Source of the DNA: Sinonovacula constricta
Lineage: Eukaryota > Mollusca > Bivalvia > Cardiida > Solecurtidae
Length of the DNA stretch: 64,000 bases
Assembly (NCBI GenBank): GCA_007844125.1
Contig: CM017561.1
Span: 64,027,256-64,091,255, forward strand
Direction: 5' to 3'
Shown here one piece after another: positions 1 to 13,100 of the stretch. Position 1 is the stretch's first letter. Each line of letters opens with the position of its first letter. The position numbers and the translations under genes are program-made. The notes beneath the pieces are model-generated. The model did not search any database. It was not told the origin of the DNA and saw only the letters and a list, made by a program, of their open reading frames with translations.

Positions 1-172
1 CTATGCCTGTTTGACCCGGTGTCAGGATAATGTGACTGGGTGTGGTACCTTGCCAGGAGTCACGGAATGCTTTACATTGTAAAGGCAGCACTATATCTGC
101 TTCATGTGGACACCGTCTCCAGATAACTGAAATACTGTTTGCGGGACTGATAAACCCAACAAACAATAATGA
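1..172 (+). mobile_element. SINE 3' portion (truncated by window edge)
   Basis: It contains GGCAGCACTATATCTGCTTC, then GTGGACACCGTCTCC, then a tail reading TGATAAACCCAACAAACAA. The same order of blocks appears in reverse complement at 51,745-52,068, where a tRNA-like head is also present, so this is the body and tail of the same tRNA-derived SINE type. The head is outside the window. Confidence 0.6.
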
Positions 173-716
173 AACATTACTGAAATTTTAAACCAGACAA
201 TATTTAATGAACAAAAACAGTAACTAGAATGCTGTTAATTTGTGCATACATAAGTGTATTTGACTGTGTTTACTGCTTTTATTAAAGGATCTGCCTGAAA
301 GATTGTCCTAACGTTGTTCCACTCCTTGTATCGGCAAACAACCTTGGTAAACACAGTCAAGGTTAAACAAACGAAATAAAGAGCAATTTTGATCAATAAA
401 AGAGAGTTTTTTGTGTTTTATTTAAGCATAAATAACAACAGGAGAAAATTGAATGTATCCCATCTACAGGAGTTGCAAAATGTTGGTCACAAATTTGTTA
501 AGCTTATGTTTAACATAGAATGCTTAGACAATTTTCAGTCAACTTTTTCTAAACTTATTCAATTACTTGTTGAGTAAGTTTAAAAGTTGAAGCTATTGTA
601 GGATATTAAATATTAGCCTCATTTTTCAAGTTTTCACTGAAATCAATGCATAACTAAAATAAGCCTTCAATGTCAATTTTGTTGTTAATTTTGTCATTCT
701 TAAATCCATACCACAG
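1..716 (+). other. HCFC1 intron, 3' part, with SINE remnant
   Basis: No exon was found upstream of the acceptor at 715-716. The first 170 bases look like the 3' half of a bivalve SINE (see that entry). The rest is AT-rich, and its short open frames resemble nothing I know. Confidence 0.6.
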
Positions 717-925
717 GTACCTGAATGATCTGGTGATCCTCGAGTTAAAACCATTCTCTAACCAGCTGCAGTGGGACAACCCAGTCACTGTGGGTACCCC
801 ACCACCTGCCAGAGAGTCCCACACTGCTGTGGGATACGTGGAGAAGGATGGTCGTAGACCACGTCTCATTATCTATGGAGGCATGAGCGGATGTAGACTG
901 GGAGATCTGTGGCAAATGGAAATAG
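717..925 (+). CDS. HCFC1: HCFC1 exon: Kelch blade (RESHTAV...[13 protein letters not shown])
   Basis: It begins after CCACAG with the last base of a split codon (phase 2) and reads [10 protein letters not shown] through [17 protein letters not shown] to [19 protein letters not shown], nearly colinear with the human HCF-1 Kelch domain. The donor is G|GTGGGT at 926, and one base carries over to the next exon. It is the first exon visible in the window. Confidence 0.95.
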
Positions 926-3900
926 GTGGGTTATGTAGTCAGGGAGCCCCCCCAACCCCCCCCCCCCCCCCCGCCCCCCCCCCCCTCCTTTCTAACATTT
1001 CCCATTAGTCATAACTCTACAATTTTTTTTCTTTTTTCTATTTTGCGGCGTATGACCTGTTAAGTGTCTGTGTGCCGTAAATCCCAAATAAATAAACATT
1101 CCATCCTCCTGTCCCTCTTTTGATTTTAGCTCTTTTTTTAGCACAGCTCTTAAGTGAACAGAGTTACATTAATACATAAATTGAACAGGTCATACTTAAT
1201 CAAATGATTCCTTATTCTTTAATCTATATTACACTTTTTAAACATAAAATTATATTTTTTTATCTTTATGTATTTTTTCTTGTTTTAGGGTTGATAACTT
1301 TAAATAGCATTTTCTTTGAATAACATTGAGCTGTTAACTTAATAAAACAATCAGGAAAGCAATAAGCATTAATCCAACAACAACTATCTTCAGATACAAT
1401 GACCTGGACCAAGCCAGTGATCAGTGGATTACCTCCCCTACCCCGCAGCCTTCACTCAGCGACGGTGATTGGGAACCGGATGTTTGTATTTGGTGGATGG
1501 GTACCATTGGTCATGGATGATGTCAAGTTTGCCACACATGAGAAAGAATGGAAGTGTACAAATACACTGGCCTCATTGAATTTAGGTAGGTGTTCTTGTA
1601 TATGATAAGACAATATTACACTGTATACATTGTGTAAAATCAGGATTATGTGTTATTGGTTGATAAAATTGGAATAAGGTTTAAAATGTTTATTATAGTG
1701 CCAGGAAAAATATTTAAAAAACAACAACAATTGTTGTTATATTCTGATAAAATTACAGCCTCTTCTATAACATTTGAACTTGCAAGGACCAAGGAACTAG
1801 CTTAGAATTCAAAACCATTAAATTTGACTGAAGGTAGAATTTCACGATCTGATTTTTTCTGGACAGATTCAATGATGTGGGAGCCACTAGCCATGGAGGT
1901 ATTCGAAGACGCCCTGCCACGGGCTCGCGCAGGTCACTGTTCAGTGGCCATCCACTCCCGACTGTACATCTGGAGTGGCAGGGATGGGTATAGGAAGGCA
2001 TGGAACAACCAGGTGAGAGAGATGAAAAGGGATTATCTTTGTTATTTAAATAAGTGATTTACAATTTTACAATAAGGTTCATTGAAAATAGGTTTGAATC
2101 TTTGCAATGATGTAAAGAAAAAATAATAGATTGATATGAAAATGTGTTAATAGATTTAGGACGTTGTGAGAATTTTCAGTGAGCATCTACCTGATGAACA
2201 ATATTTATCAGGTTGACATGTATGTTTAATCAACTTCAAAGGTTTGCCTATACCAAATTAATGTAAGAATACCCTACCACTGCTTTTGGGAATAAGGGCA
2301 TAAGTTTTCTGCAAAAACTCATACTTAAGAATCAGTAAAGCCTGTTTTGAACACCGACTTAATTGTTAGACAGTACAAATGGCTATAAAAACACTCTTAA
2401 AGTTTAATCATTCTAAATCTATAAATCGATGTCCACCAGACTACCCGGATGACAATATTATATGATCTCAAAAATAAGTTTTTGTTGGGTTTTTTTTGTT
2501 AATAATAGCTGTCTGCAGCATTTCTCGAAATGATACGAAATACCTGTTTGCAATGAGATATAGAGATTTATGTTTTGCTGTTTATAACAGATCTAGGGCA
2601 TCAAAGAGCATTTGCAGGATATTTTCAGGTACCAATGACTTATTTGGATATTTGAGGGGAAAAAAACAATGGTCCAAACTGTCGGTACCACCTTTAAAAT
2701 GAAACGGTCAGTAGACTTATGACCTGATATTTAAAATCATCAAATTTAAGTTTATGGATGCATTTTATATTTGTAACTTGTTGCTTACTTAATATAATTC
2801 TTACAGCCTGAGATAGGGTAATAATGATTGCATGGTTTGGATATTTTCAGGTTTGCTTCAAAGACCTTTGGTTTCTAGAAACAGGTAAATAAACTTGTTT
2901 TTTTGTTCAATTTCTGCATTTTCTTTGCAAAGATTTTGAAAGGGCGAGTAGATCTCTAGTGTAACATGGTTTTATGCAATTTTAAAATGGGTTCCATGTC
3001 AGGATAATTTGATTCGCTTTGTTAATATGTCAAGTATTTAGAAATAAAGAAATCAGAAACAACAACACACCAAGAAAATATATAACAAAAAATGTTTAAA
3101 TATTTATGATTGCAGAGAAGCCACCTGCACCATCACGTGTTCAACTTGTGCGTGCTAGCACTAATGCTCTGGAGGTGTGCTGGGGTGCGGTCCCCACTGC
3201 AGACGCCTACCTGCTGCAGCTTCAGAAGTATGATTTGCCCCCAGCTCAGACTATGACCCCCACAGCAGTGCCAGGTACCAACCCTCTCGTGAAGGCAGTG
3301 AACCAGGCAGCTCCACCATCCACTCCCACTACACCAGTAGCTCAAACTGTCAGGGCTCCCTTACAAGGTAGGGCAAAGTTATTTTGATGTATTTGACAAG
3401 AATTGTCCAGAAAGTCACTGGGATTAATACTACCAGTCAATTTTATCCCTTAATGATTTTATAAAAGCTTTTATTATGCCCCACCAAAGGCCAATGGGTA
3501 TTGTTTATGCATGTCCATCTGTCCTTCCATCTTTCTGTTTCATCCATTTATAACACTTTTTTTACAGGGTCATAAGTCACTAGTGCTTTGGTTTAAATAA
3601 ATCTTTGACAATACTAATAAAAGTTTGAAAATACTAGGGAAATTAAAGCATTGAATGTTTCTTCTCTGTTAAGATATTGTCTCCAGATTAAAAAAAAACA
3701 AACCCTTAGATTCAGGGCCATAAATCAGTTATTACCATCAACAATATATCTGTGGCTTTGCCTTTGCAAAATCCTAACCTTATTTACTAAAAGCCATTGC
3801 CATAAAATGTAAAAAAGTATCCCTAAAATACATTTTTCGGTGGAGCATTTTTAATTTAATGAAATTGCTTATAACTATTAAATAAGACTAAGTGGCTTTC

Positions 3901-4094
3901 TTAATGATCCTAGTCAGACAGTTTCCAGATGGAGGGTGTTAGATCTGTATCTGCAATATTTGCCTAAGCTTGATTAATTTGTGTTTAGTAGGCTGTAGTA
4001 ATAGAGATTTTCTGTACTGATGGTGTGATGATAAAAGACAATAAAAAAATTATGCAACAATCCTAATTCTGAACAATCCTAATTCTTAAAAATC

Positions 4095-4173
<79 letters not shown>

Positions 4174-7100
4174 TAAATCAATTTAAAATAATTGTCATAT
4201 GATTATATACAGAAACTGGGACTTGAGAAGCAATGTCCATGTGTTATTTCCCTCTTATTCAATTAGAGAAATAACATACAGTTATTGTCGAACAATACTT
4301 ATTGTTCAAAATTGCTTTGTACTCACTCCATGGATTGTATGTCTTTGTAATGGAAGTGTATCATATCATCTATGCTGCGATGGTATTCCTACTTTTCTGG
4401 CACCTTTATCGATATTCCTGTTTGATGTATAACAAGTATCTGACCCTACAAGTCAACCCCTAGATAAGAGTTGTACACTGTGCATTTATTTCCCAATTTC
4501 AATGACAAAGGGAAATATAGGGTTTGGTTGAGATTTACTGGATATGTGGCAGCATGAAATAAGATTTACTCCACTTATCTGGCGATGTGCGGGGACCAGC
4601 CACAACCTGTTTCACAGACGTACCTCTCTTGTTAATTGTGTTGTTTTTAAACATTCACCATGAGCATTAACTGTTTTTAGTGTTAATTTTATTTTTAATG
4701 TGTCATATATTCATATATCAAAGAGTAAACCTTTTTCCAATGGTTAAGAAAAATATCTAATGGGGGCAAAATAACATACATGAGTTCTTATCTTGACCCT
4801 AGTACAAGGTATTTGTAATTGATCTTTACAAACATTTAGAGAACTATTTTTAATGCAGAGCCATATTAGGAAAATTAACTTCTTCTTTATTCAAACTTAA
4901 TATTCTTATGTACAGTAATCTTGAAAAGTTCTTAAGTTTGTTTTACTTCTGTTAAAGTTCCTAGTGTCACTGATCTGGTTCCTTTTCCCAGTTTTGTGGG
5001 GGAACACCAGTCCCCTTCTTTTTCTTATAATGCGATATCTGTAAGCTGGTTACAAGTTGAGCTATGTGTGTATCCATGTTTCTGACAGGCCTGGGCCAGA
5101 TTCGACCTGTCACTCTTACCAGTCTATCCTCTCCACAGGGGATCAAAGGTACCACCTAGCGTATAGCATGCACCAGGTTATATGTTGTGGCTAGTGAACA
5201 CAATGTACCTTTAATGTTCAAATTGACAGTTACATTTGTTATATTCTTCTTTTTGGCAATAATATGATGGAAAATATTTCACCTTTCAGTATGAATGTTT
5301 CATGCTCTTGTTCAAGCTCATGTTAAAATGTGATTGATGCAAGTTTAAATGTGGGTTCTTTTTATTTTATTTAATATGCCCAGTATTTAAAAGATGGATG
5401 TTTTTTGGCCAACAAAGTAATAAAATTTTATTCTTTTATTTAAAAACAAATTAAAAGAAAATATAATCTATTATGATTATAAATATTTATTTACACATGC
5501 TATGAATTTAGTTTTAAGTGTATCCTATAAATCCTTATGAAGAAGGTACATTCTGTTACAATGGTGACCATTGTTCTCATTTGAAGTTACTTTATAAATT
5601 TAATTTTCTTCCTTGAAACACTCAACATTTCAATAAAAAAGTCCAGATCTTTATACACGTGGCTTCTATCTGGTCCATGAAAAAAAAAATAGAACAATGG
5701 TTATAAAGAGGCATATCACAAAGATGGGTGTTGGTTTAAATGCTGTAGTTTGTATATAGCATGAGAATAAACATTTTGTTTACTGCGTCTTGTATTTACG
5801 GTTGTTTGTAAGATTGAACTTTCTGTCCGTATCTATTGTTGGAAGAAACGATGCCATTAGTACTTGTTAGAATTATGTTATGCTAGAGCTTTCTTGATCT
5901 CTGCTTGTTGTGTTTTGCAGATTTTCATTAAATTTAAAAAAGCTTTTGGTCCTTTTTTTGTACAAACAATATATTTCGGGTGATTTCAGATAACTGGAAA
6001 AAATAACGGCCATTACATTTTTGTGCTTAGTTTCAAATTTGTCTACAAAAATTGTATTATTAAAGTATGTTTATTTCTTATTAACTGCAAAGATATTGTT
6101 TTAAAAAGTACATTACTTTATGTTGCTTGTCATAACTTGGTCATTAGTATTTTTTTGTCAAAAATGTCAAAACTTTAAAGTTTTTATTAAAAATTAAATA
6201 AATACAACCAAATCATTGAGTTTATTTGAAACTAAGCACACAAAAAAGTGATGGCAGTTATTTTCTCATTTATCTGAAAAAGAGCCTAATTTGAGTTATA
6301 GAACTTACTGGTAAATGATGTTCTTAAATAACCCTGTACCATTGTGATGTGCCTCAACAATGTGATGTGCATGAATACTAGGTGCCTGTTTAAAATAAGG
6401 TTTTAGTTATTATTTATTTAATCACTGTTTAAGATTTCAGGAAATTTGAGAAAGTTTTCTTTTGGTTTTGTACTGATAGATTATTTTATTACCTCGTTCA
6501 TATACTTGTTCTGTCTGATTTTATTCCATAAAAACATTTATCATTTATTCACCTGGAAATGTAAAATGATTCATTAATCCTTATTACAGATTTATGAAAA
6601 TGAAGTGTTTCATTGTAATTATTTTATTAGCATAAACTTTTTTTGTAATAACAGTCTCTTTTATAATAAAGGTCTCATACAGAGATTTCTTGCATGATTT
6701 AGACAGAATATATAGTTGCTTCTGCATGAAAGTTTTCCTCTTGTTCATTGGCAGTGTTTAATAGTGGACTCGTGAGTTATGTCTTCTGTTTGTTGTGTTT
6801 ATTTTATTTAATTCATTGCTAAATAACTAAAAAATCCAAAAGTTTAGAGATATTAATAAAATGTGCTTATTGTCTTCATGAATGAAACTTAAAAATGCTG
6901 AGCCATGGTCTAGCAAGGTAGCCAAATCTAATGGATCAGTCACCTCTATTCTGGGCCATCATATTTGTGGTGATCAATTTTTGTGTGTATTTCTATAGCA
7001 TTGGACACTTATACTTTGTGTACATATAAATTTCTTTGAAAATATGTTCTTGTTAGAATCTTCAAAATTTAGCAGTATTGTAGCTATAAAAATTCTCTCC

Positions 7101-10100
7101 AAGCTTTGTAAAATGCTTTAAACAAAGTCTTCCTCATGAGTCATATTTTTAGCATAAATGTAGTATTTTCATGCCCTCATACATTGTGATACAACTATTG
7201 CATTTAAATTTTGCCACTGTCACTCATAAAAAAATGATGTGAATTCACAGCATAGTAAACTCATAGAATGGTATGAATAACTGCATGTCTGTGTTTCAGT
7301 GACGTCTGTGACCCGTCCTCAGCTGAAAGGTATTGGCCAAGTTGGTAATGCTGTTAGAGTAGCCTCCCCTCAGGTGGTCAGTCTGCCCACAGGTCAGACC
7401 ACCAGACATGTGGTCCCTGTGTCAGTAAGTAGACACTCATTGTTTGTCAGTATTTTATTGAACAACTTACAAACAAAATGTTCATGAGAAAATGATACAC
7501 CTTTCAGCTGAATATATTCCTTTCTTTGCTTTTTATTGAGCAGAAGTTAAAATGTACATGAGAAAAAGATACAACTTTCAGCTGTATATATTCCCTTCTT
7601 TGCTTTTTACTGAGCAGAACTTAAAATGTACACGAAAAGAAGATAAAACGTTCAGCAGTGTATATTCCTTTCAGTGCTTTTTAATGAGCATATTTATCTG
7701 AGCATAATAATCACAGTGTCCCCTTTCTTTCTGCAGTCAACAGGTGGCCAGATGACTGGTATAGCTGCGCTTGCCGCTGCTGCTGCCGCCACTCAAAAGA
7801 TCCAGGGTACCACCCAGACGCCCACTACACCCGTGTCTAGTATCAAGGTTGTTACGCCAACCATTGTCACCCCACAAGGTGTCAAGGTGACGCCAGTTTC
7901 CAGGCAGATAAGTAAGTGTTCTGAAGGTTGGTTTCTGTTTACAAAAAATGAAGAACTGGCTAAAGTGTCTTAGAAGGAAGAACATCAGCTTTTGTTACTT
8001 TAATCACAGGTGTAAACCTGAGACAGTGCCCACCAAAATCTTATTAATATAATGCTGATTTTGTTACCTTTGTTCTAGCCTGAATACTCAATCCTGAAAC
8101 TTTGGTCATAATTATTAAAGGAACTCTATAGGTTTTAGGTCAGTGGCATTTTTAGTTTGATATCATTGAAAACAAAAAGTTTTCAGGCCTTTTACTGGGA
8201 CATTGGTCATGTCAAGTAGATGACCCCTATTTATTTTATGATCAAACGGGCAAAGGTCAAGGTCATTGTTACCTTCCGTGGGATAGCACACTGTTTTTCA
8301 ATGTGATTGGGCTTTCCAATTAATAACTTGAGGTTGCCTGATCCCGAAATTACTCTTTAACAATATAGTGAGTCGATGATCCTGGTGAAGATTATGGGTC
8401 AGTGGGTGAGATCAGGTAGCAAGGAATTTTATATACTTTACAAACATCTCATTTTTTCTTTTGCATATGTTGAGCTTGAACTTGTTCTAGAAAACAGGGT
8501 AACAGTTATTAGTCAGAATCTTTCATAAAAAATGGTAGCTTTTCTGCAAAATGAAAGTTGTGTTTTTTTTGCTGACGTAAAACATTTATATGCTGATATT
8601 AAAGTTATCACACAAAGTTTCTACTATACCAAATCTTTCGTCCACCAAGCGGGACAAACAATTGGCAACCAGACAATCCGTGTAGCCACACCTGGTAGTA
8701 CCATCATCCGAGCAGCTGGGGCACAGGGTCTCACGCCAGGCTCCAAGCAGATCATCACAGTACACAAGGCTGGTAATGTCACCTCTGCAACAGGGGGCGG
8801 GCAGCCTCAAATTGTCACCTTGGTGAAGACATCACAGGGCATGACAGTTGCTACAGTAAGTAACAGACAATCTCTTTATCACTAAACAACAATATTGTAA
8901 ATTTACTATATGTTTGTAGATATACACTTAATTGTCTAGATAAGTTGAATAAGCTTCTTTAAAAACAGCTTTTTCCATAAAAATCTTTGCAATTAACAAG
9001 AATATGTGATTAAATGAAATCAGCAACCATATTTGTTTGTATCAATCATTGAGCAATTACCATTTTCAGTTGTTGTCCAATTATTTATAATTAGGTCACC
9101 TTGCTTGTTTAATAATTCTTCAGTCAAAGGTTGTTGTTTTTTCATTTATCTATTGCAGTGTGACATCATTCACTGTTGAGACTTATTAAACATTGCAAAA
9201 ACCTGTAAAACTAAATTATAGATGTGCTAATAGGGAACTGTTCGTAATGGAGAATGCCTGAAAAGGCTGCTGTTCAAGCAGTTGACTTAGAGTGTGTGCT
9301 TACCCTTTGGTAAAGGTGTGAATATTGCCCCAGAGATAAACTGATGGACCTGTGTAAGCTACCTGCAGTGGATTGAAGTTAGAAGTGTAACTGACACCTA
9401 ATGCAATATGCCATTAATCTTCATCAAAGCTTAAAAAAGGATTGGTGTTTGTGGTGTGTGTTCAATAAAGTTGAATATGCAAATAAACATTATGCAATAA
9501 AATTGAATCAACTATACATATTTTCATGAGCTTTGCCTTGTGTTAAACTGTGTCTTTTAATAATCCCTGAAATTGGATTTACACTGGCTTTGTCCATTTA
9601 TTTCAGTCTAACTTAAACATTCTTAAAGCATATGGAATATATATCATTCTGAATGCAATTTTACGCTAAAAGCTGAAAACACTTCTTTAAAAAATCCAAG
9701 ATACACCACTTATTTATTCTGTCTTTTCAATGAACACTTTCATCTCCAACTTCTCATCTGGTAAACCAAGAGAAGTTTCTTTTTAGTTTTGATATTTATT
9801 TATTATTAATTGTATATAATCACTATCATTCCACCTTCCCTTTTTTTCATCTGACCAAGGAAGGCTCACTATTAGTTGTGAGCATGATTTGACACAAACA
9901 GTACCACTGTGGGTGTAACCACCCTCATTTCACCTTCAGAGAAAGGTCTGTACACTGAAGTTACTATATAAATATAATAAAGAACATTGAATATAACCAA
10001 AAACCCCTTCCACTGTCTCTATTTCAGACAAAGGGTGGTACACTGCCGCAGGGGGCTACGATTGTGAAGCTGGTTACGTCGCAGGCAGGAGGACAGGGTA

Positions 10101-13100
10101 AACCTACAGCTATTATCACCAGCAGTCAACCTGGTCAGACACCCTCCAACATTCTTGGCATCAGCTCTGTACAACCTCAGGTCAGACAGGTGGTGAGTAG
10201 ACTTAATTACCGCACATGAGAATACTATAAACCCACAGCCCCAGAAATGTTTAAATGATAACTTTCTTCACCTTGTCTATCAACTCAGGTAGTTTGACAG
10301 ATAATGGATAAAATGTTAGGCCTGAGCAAACAGTGATAGCTAAGGTGTTGTTCAAACGATGCTCGTAAATTTGGCGACAGCTTTTAGAGCTCACTAGAGA
10401 AGCAGTTTTATCAATTGTTATTAATAAATGAATCGTCAAAAATTTAATGGATTACTTAGATGATAGTTGGGTTGTCAGTAGATAAGTATACTGTGATAGA
10501 TGGGTTGTCAGTAGATAATTGTACTGTGATAGTTGAGTTGTCAGTAGGTAAGTGTACTATGATAGGTGGGCTGTCAGTAGATAAGTGTACTGTGATACAT
10601 GGGTTGTCAGTAGATAAGTGTACTATGATGGTTGGGATGTCAGTAGATAAGTGTACTCTGATGGGTTGTCAGTAGGTAAGTGCACTGTGGGTTGTCAGTA
10701 GGTAAGTGCACTGTAATGGGTTGTCAGTAGATAAGTGTACTGTGGGTTGTCAGTAGATAAGTTTACTGTGATAATGGGTTGTCAGTAGATAAGTGTTCTG
10801 TGATACATGGGTTGTCAGTAGATAAGTGTACTGTGAGAGGCGGGTTGTCAGTAGATAACTGTACTGTGATAGGTTGTCAGTAGATAAGTGTATTCTGATG
10901 GGTTGTCAGTAGATAAGTGTACTGTGATAGGTTGTAAGTAGATAAGTGTACTGTGATAGGTGGGCTGTCTGTAGATAAGTGTACTGTGGGTTGTCAGTAC
11001 AGTGATAAGTATATTCTGTAATGTATTCTGGGAATAACTAAAATCTTAGGCTTGTAAGGTAAATTTTAAGAGCATTTTGCTATTGCTTACCTTTTGTATT
11101 GTTTAAATTTGTTTATGACCCATACTATTGGTAGGGAGAAAAATCCTGCCGGTAATAAATCAAAATATTCATAGAAGGTGACTTACAATAAGCACCAAAC
11201 TCAATAGAGACTACCCTACCCTTTCCAGCAAAGCTCAGCAAAGACTGTCATTCGGACCATCCCTTCTTCTATCATCACTATGGCCAAGGCAGGTCAGACA
11301 GGCATCCAAACGGCTACAGGTGGCGCCAAGACCATTGTGATTGCAGCCCCCAAGGGAGCTCAGGGCGCTGGTCAGACACCTACGAAGATCCTGTCATCCA
11401 TGCCGAAGCTTGCAGGCCAAGGAAACACTCAATTCATCGTTGTCAGTCCTCAGGGCAGTAGTGTGGTCACCCAGGGCTCTGCATCTTTGGCATCAGCTAT
11501 AGGTAGGTGGATATTAGCTGCTTACGATAGGAAGTCACAGAGGGATTCATTACTTTTCTTTTAACTTGTCCATTTGTTGCTAATCATTGTTTGTCTTTAT
11601 TAGCTTGCCAATTTGACTAAGAAGTACTATGGATGCACCACCAGCCAGGTAAAAGAGTAAAGTTGTGAAAACACACATTTCAGCTTATAAAGGCTAAGCT
11701 TTTAAAGTAAATTTTGTCTGTTGACTGCCAAGGTCAAGTTAGGGTCCTAACTGTGTACATATATAATATATATCTAGTATTTACTGCCATAAAGTTGAAT
11801 GGATCTTGATTCATACCACCCAGACTAAAATTTTCAGGAACAGCCCCTGTATCCAGGGTATGGTCTCATTTAAGTCCTTGGAAGTGTTAATGGTCATAGA
11901 CTTCACAATTAACTTATGTTTCACTTGAAGTGGTAGGCATGGAGTAAGCCTTAAATCCATGTAGAAATTTTCAATATAGTCTACCTGTGCTAGGTCTGAG
12001 TATATATATTTATTATTTTAAGTAGGGATGGAAAAAATAGATTTGTAATTGATTGTTGAGTCTAAAGAATTGAGGAACCAAAGTCCAATGGCTATCAAAG
12101 GAAAATACATGAAACAATCCATAAAGAATGAATCAAATGACAACATAGATTACATGCATGAGGATATTTTACGACCTCCATTCTGCAAAGGTAATATTGT
12201 TGTAATCATGAATAAGTAAATACGACCAAGTTGTATAAACATTGCAACATATACCAATATTTGAAAAGGCAAAGGTATTCACATGCCAGCCAAATATAAA
12301 AATAAGAACAAATATGTGATGAGTCATTAAAAATAAGCATACTTATTCAATATGTCTTAAACATTTCTTAAAGGAGTAAATAATTAAAAAAGAAGACATC
12401 ACAAACTTGGACCTCACGAGAATGCAAAAATATCAAACTTTAATAAAGCAGGAATGATTCTTACTTAAGATTTACACAATTGTATTTCAGTGCTTTACTT
12501 CAGGTTTGAAAATGGACTTTTTGTCATTTTAGACATTATCACTCATTGAAAATTGATTTTTTGTCATTTCAGACATTGTCTTTTATTACATACACAATAT
12601 ACATTTTTAAACCAATTAATACATTAACCTGTTTTCAATTATACTTCACATTATTTTAACCAGATAGATTTTTGTATTTTTCTATATTTTACTCAAGTAT
12701 CTTAGTTTTAACCTGATTATATTCTATTGTCCTCAAATTTCAACGAATTTGGCACCAAATGACCTATCAAGTGTTGGAGTGCAGTAAAACCCAAAATGCA
12801 AATACATACATTAAAAGTTTATAATTTTGCCCAATCAGATTTGGCCATTAGTTAAACTGTTATCACAAATCTCTCAGCAGGTCAACAGAAGACCATCAAT
12901 GTATCAGCCCTACAGCAGAGTTTAGGGGGCGTGGTCCATTCCCCTCAGGTTGTCACGGCAACAGTGTCTCCAGCTGCACCCAAACCAAATATCACAATTG
13001 TCACTACAGGAGGTAGGGTTTTAACATGTATGTTTGTATATAACTTTCCTTGCTTGCTTTTAATTGCTAAAGATTTAACTGTAGCTGTTTTTAAACATTG

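Noticed and set aside
4967..5155. Possible exon or tRNA-derived SINE in the long intron
   Set aside because: The B-box-like and A-box-like pieces are in the wrong relative order, and no HCF-like peptide appears. The flanking exon phases already join.
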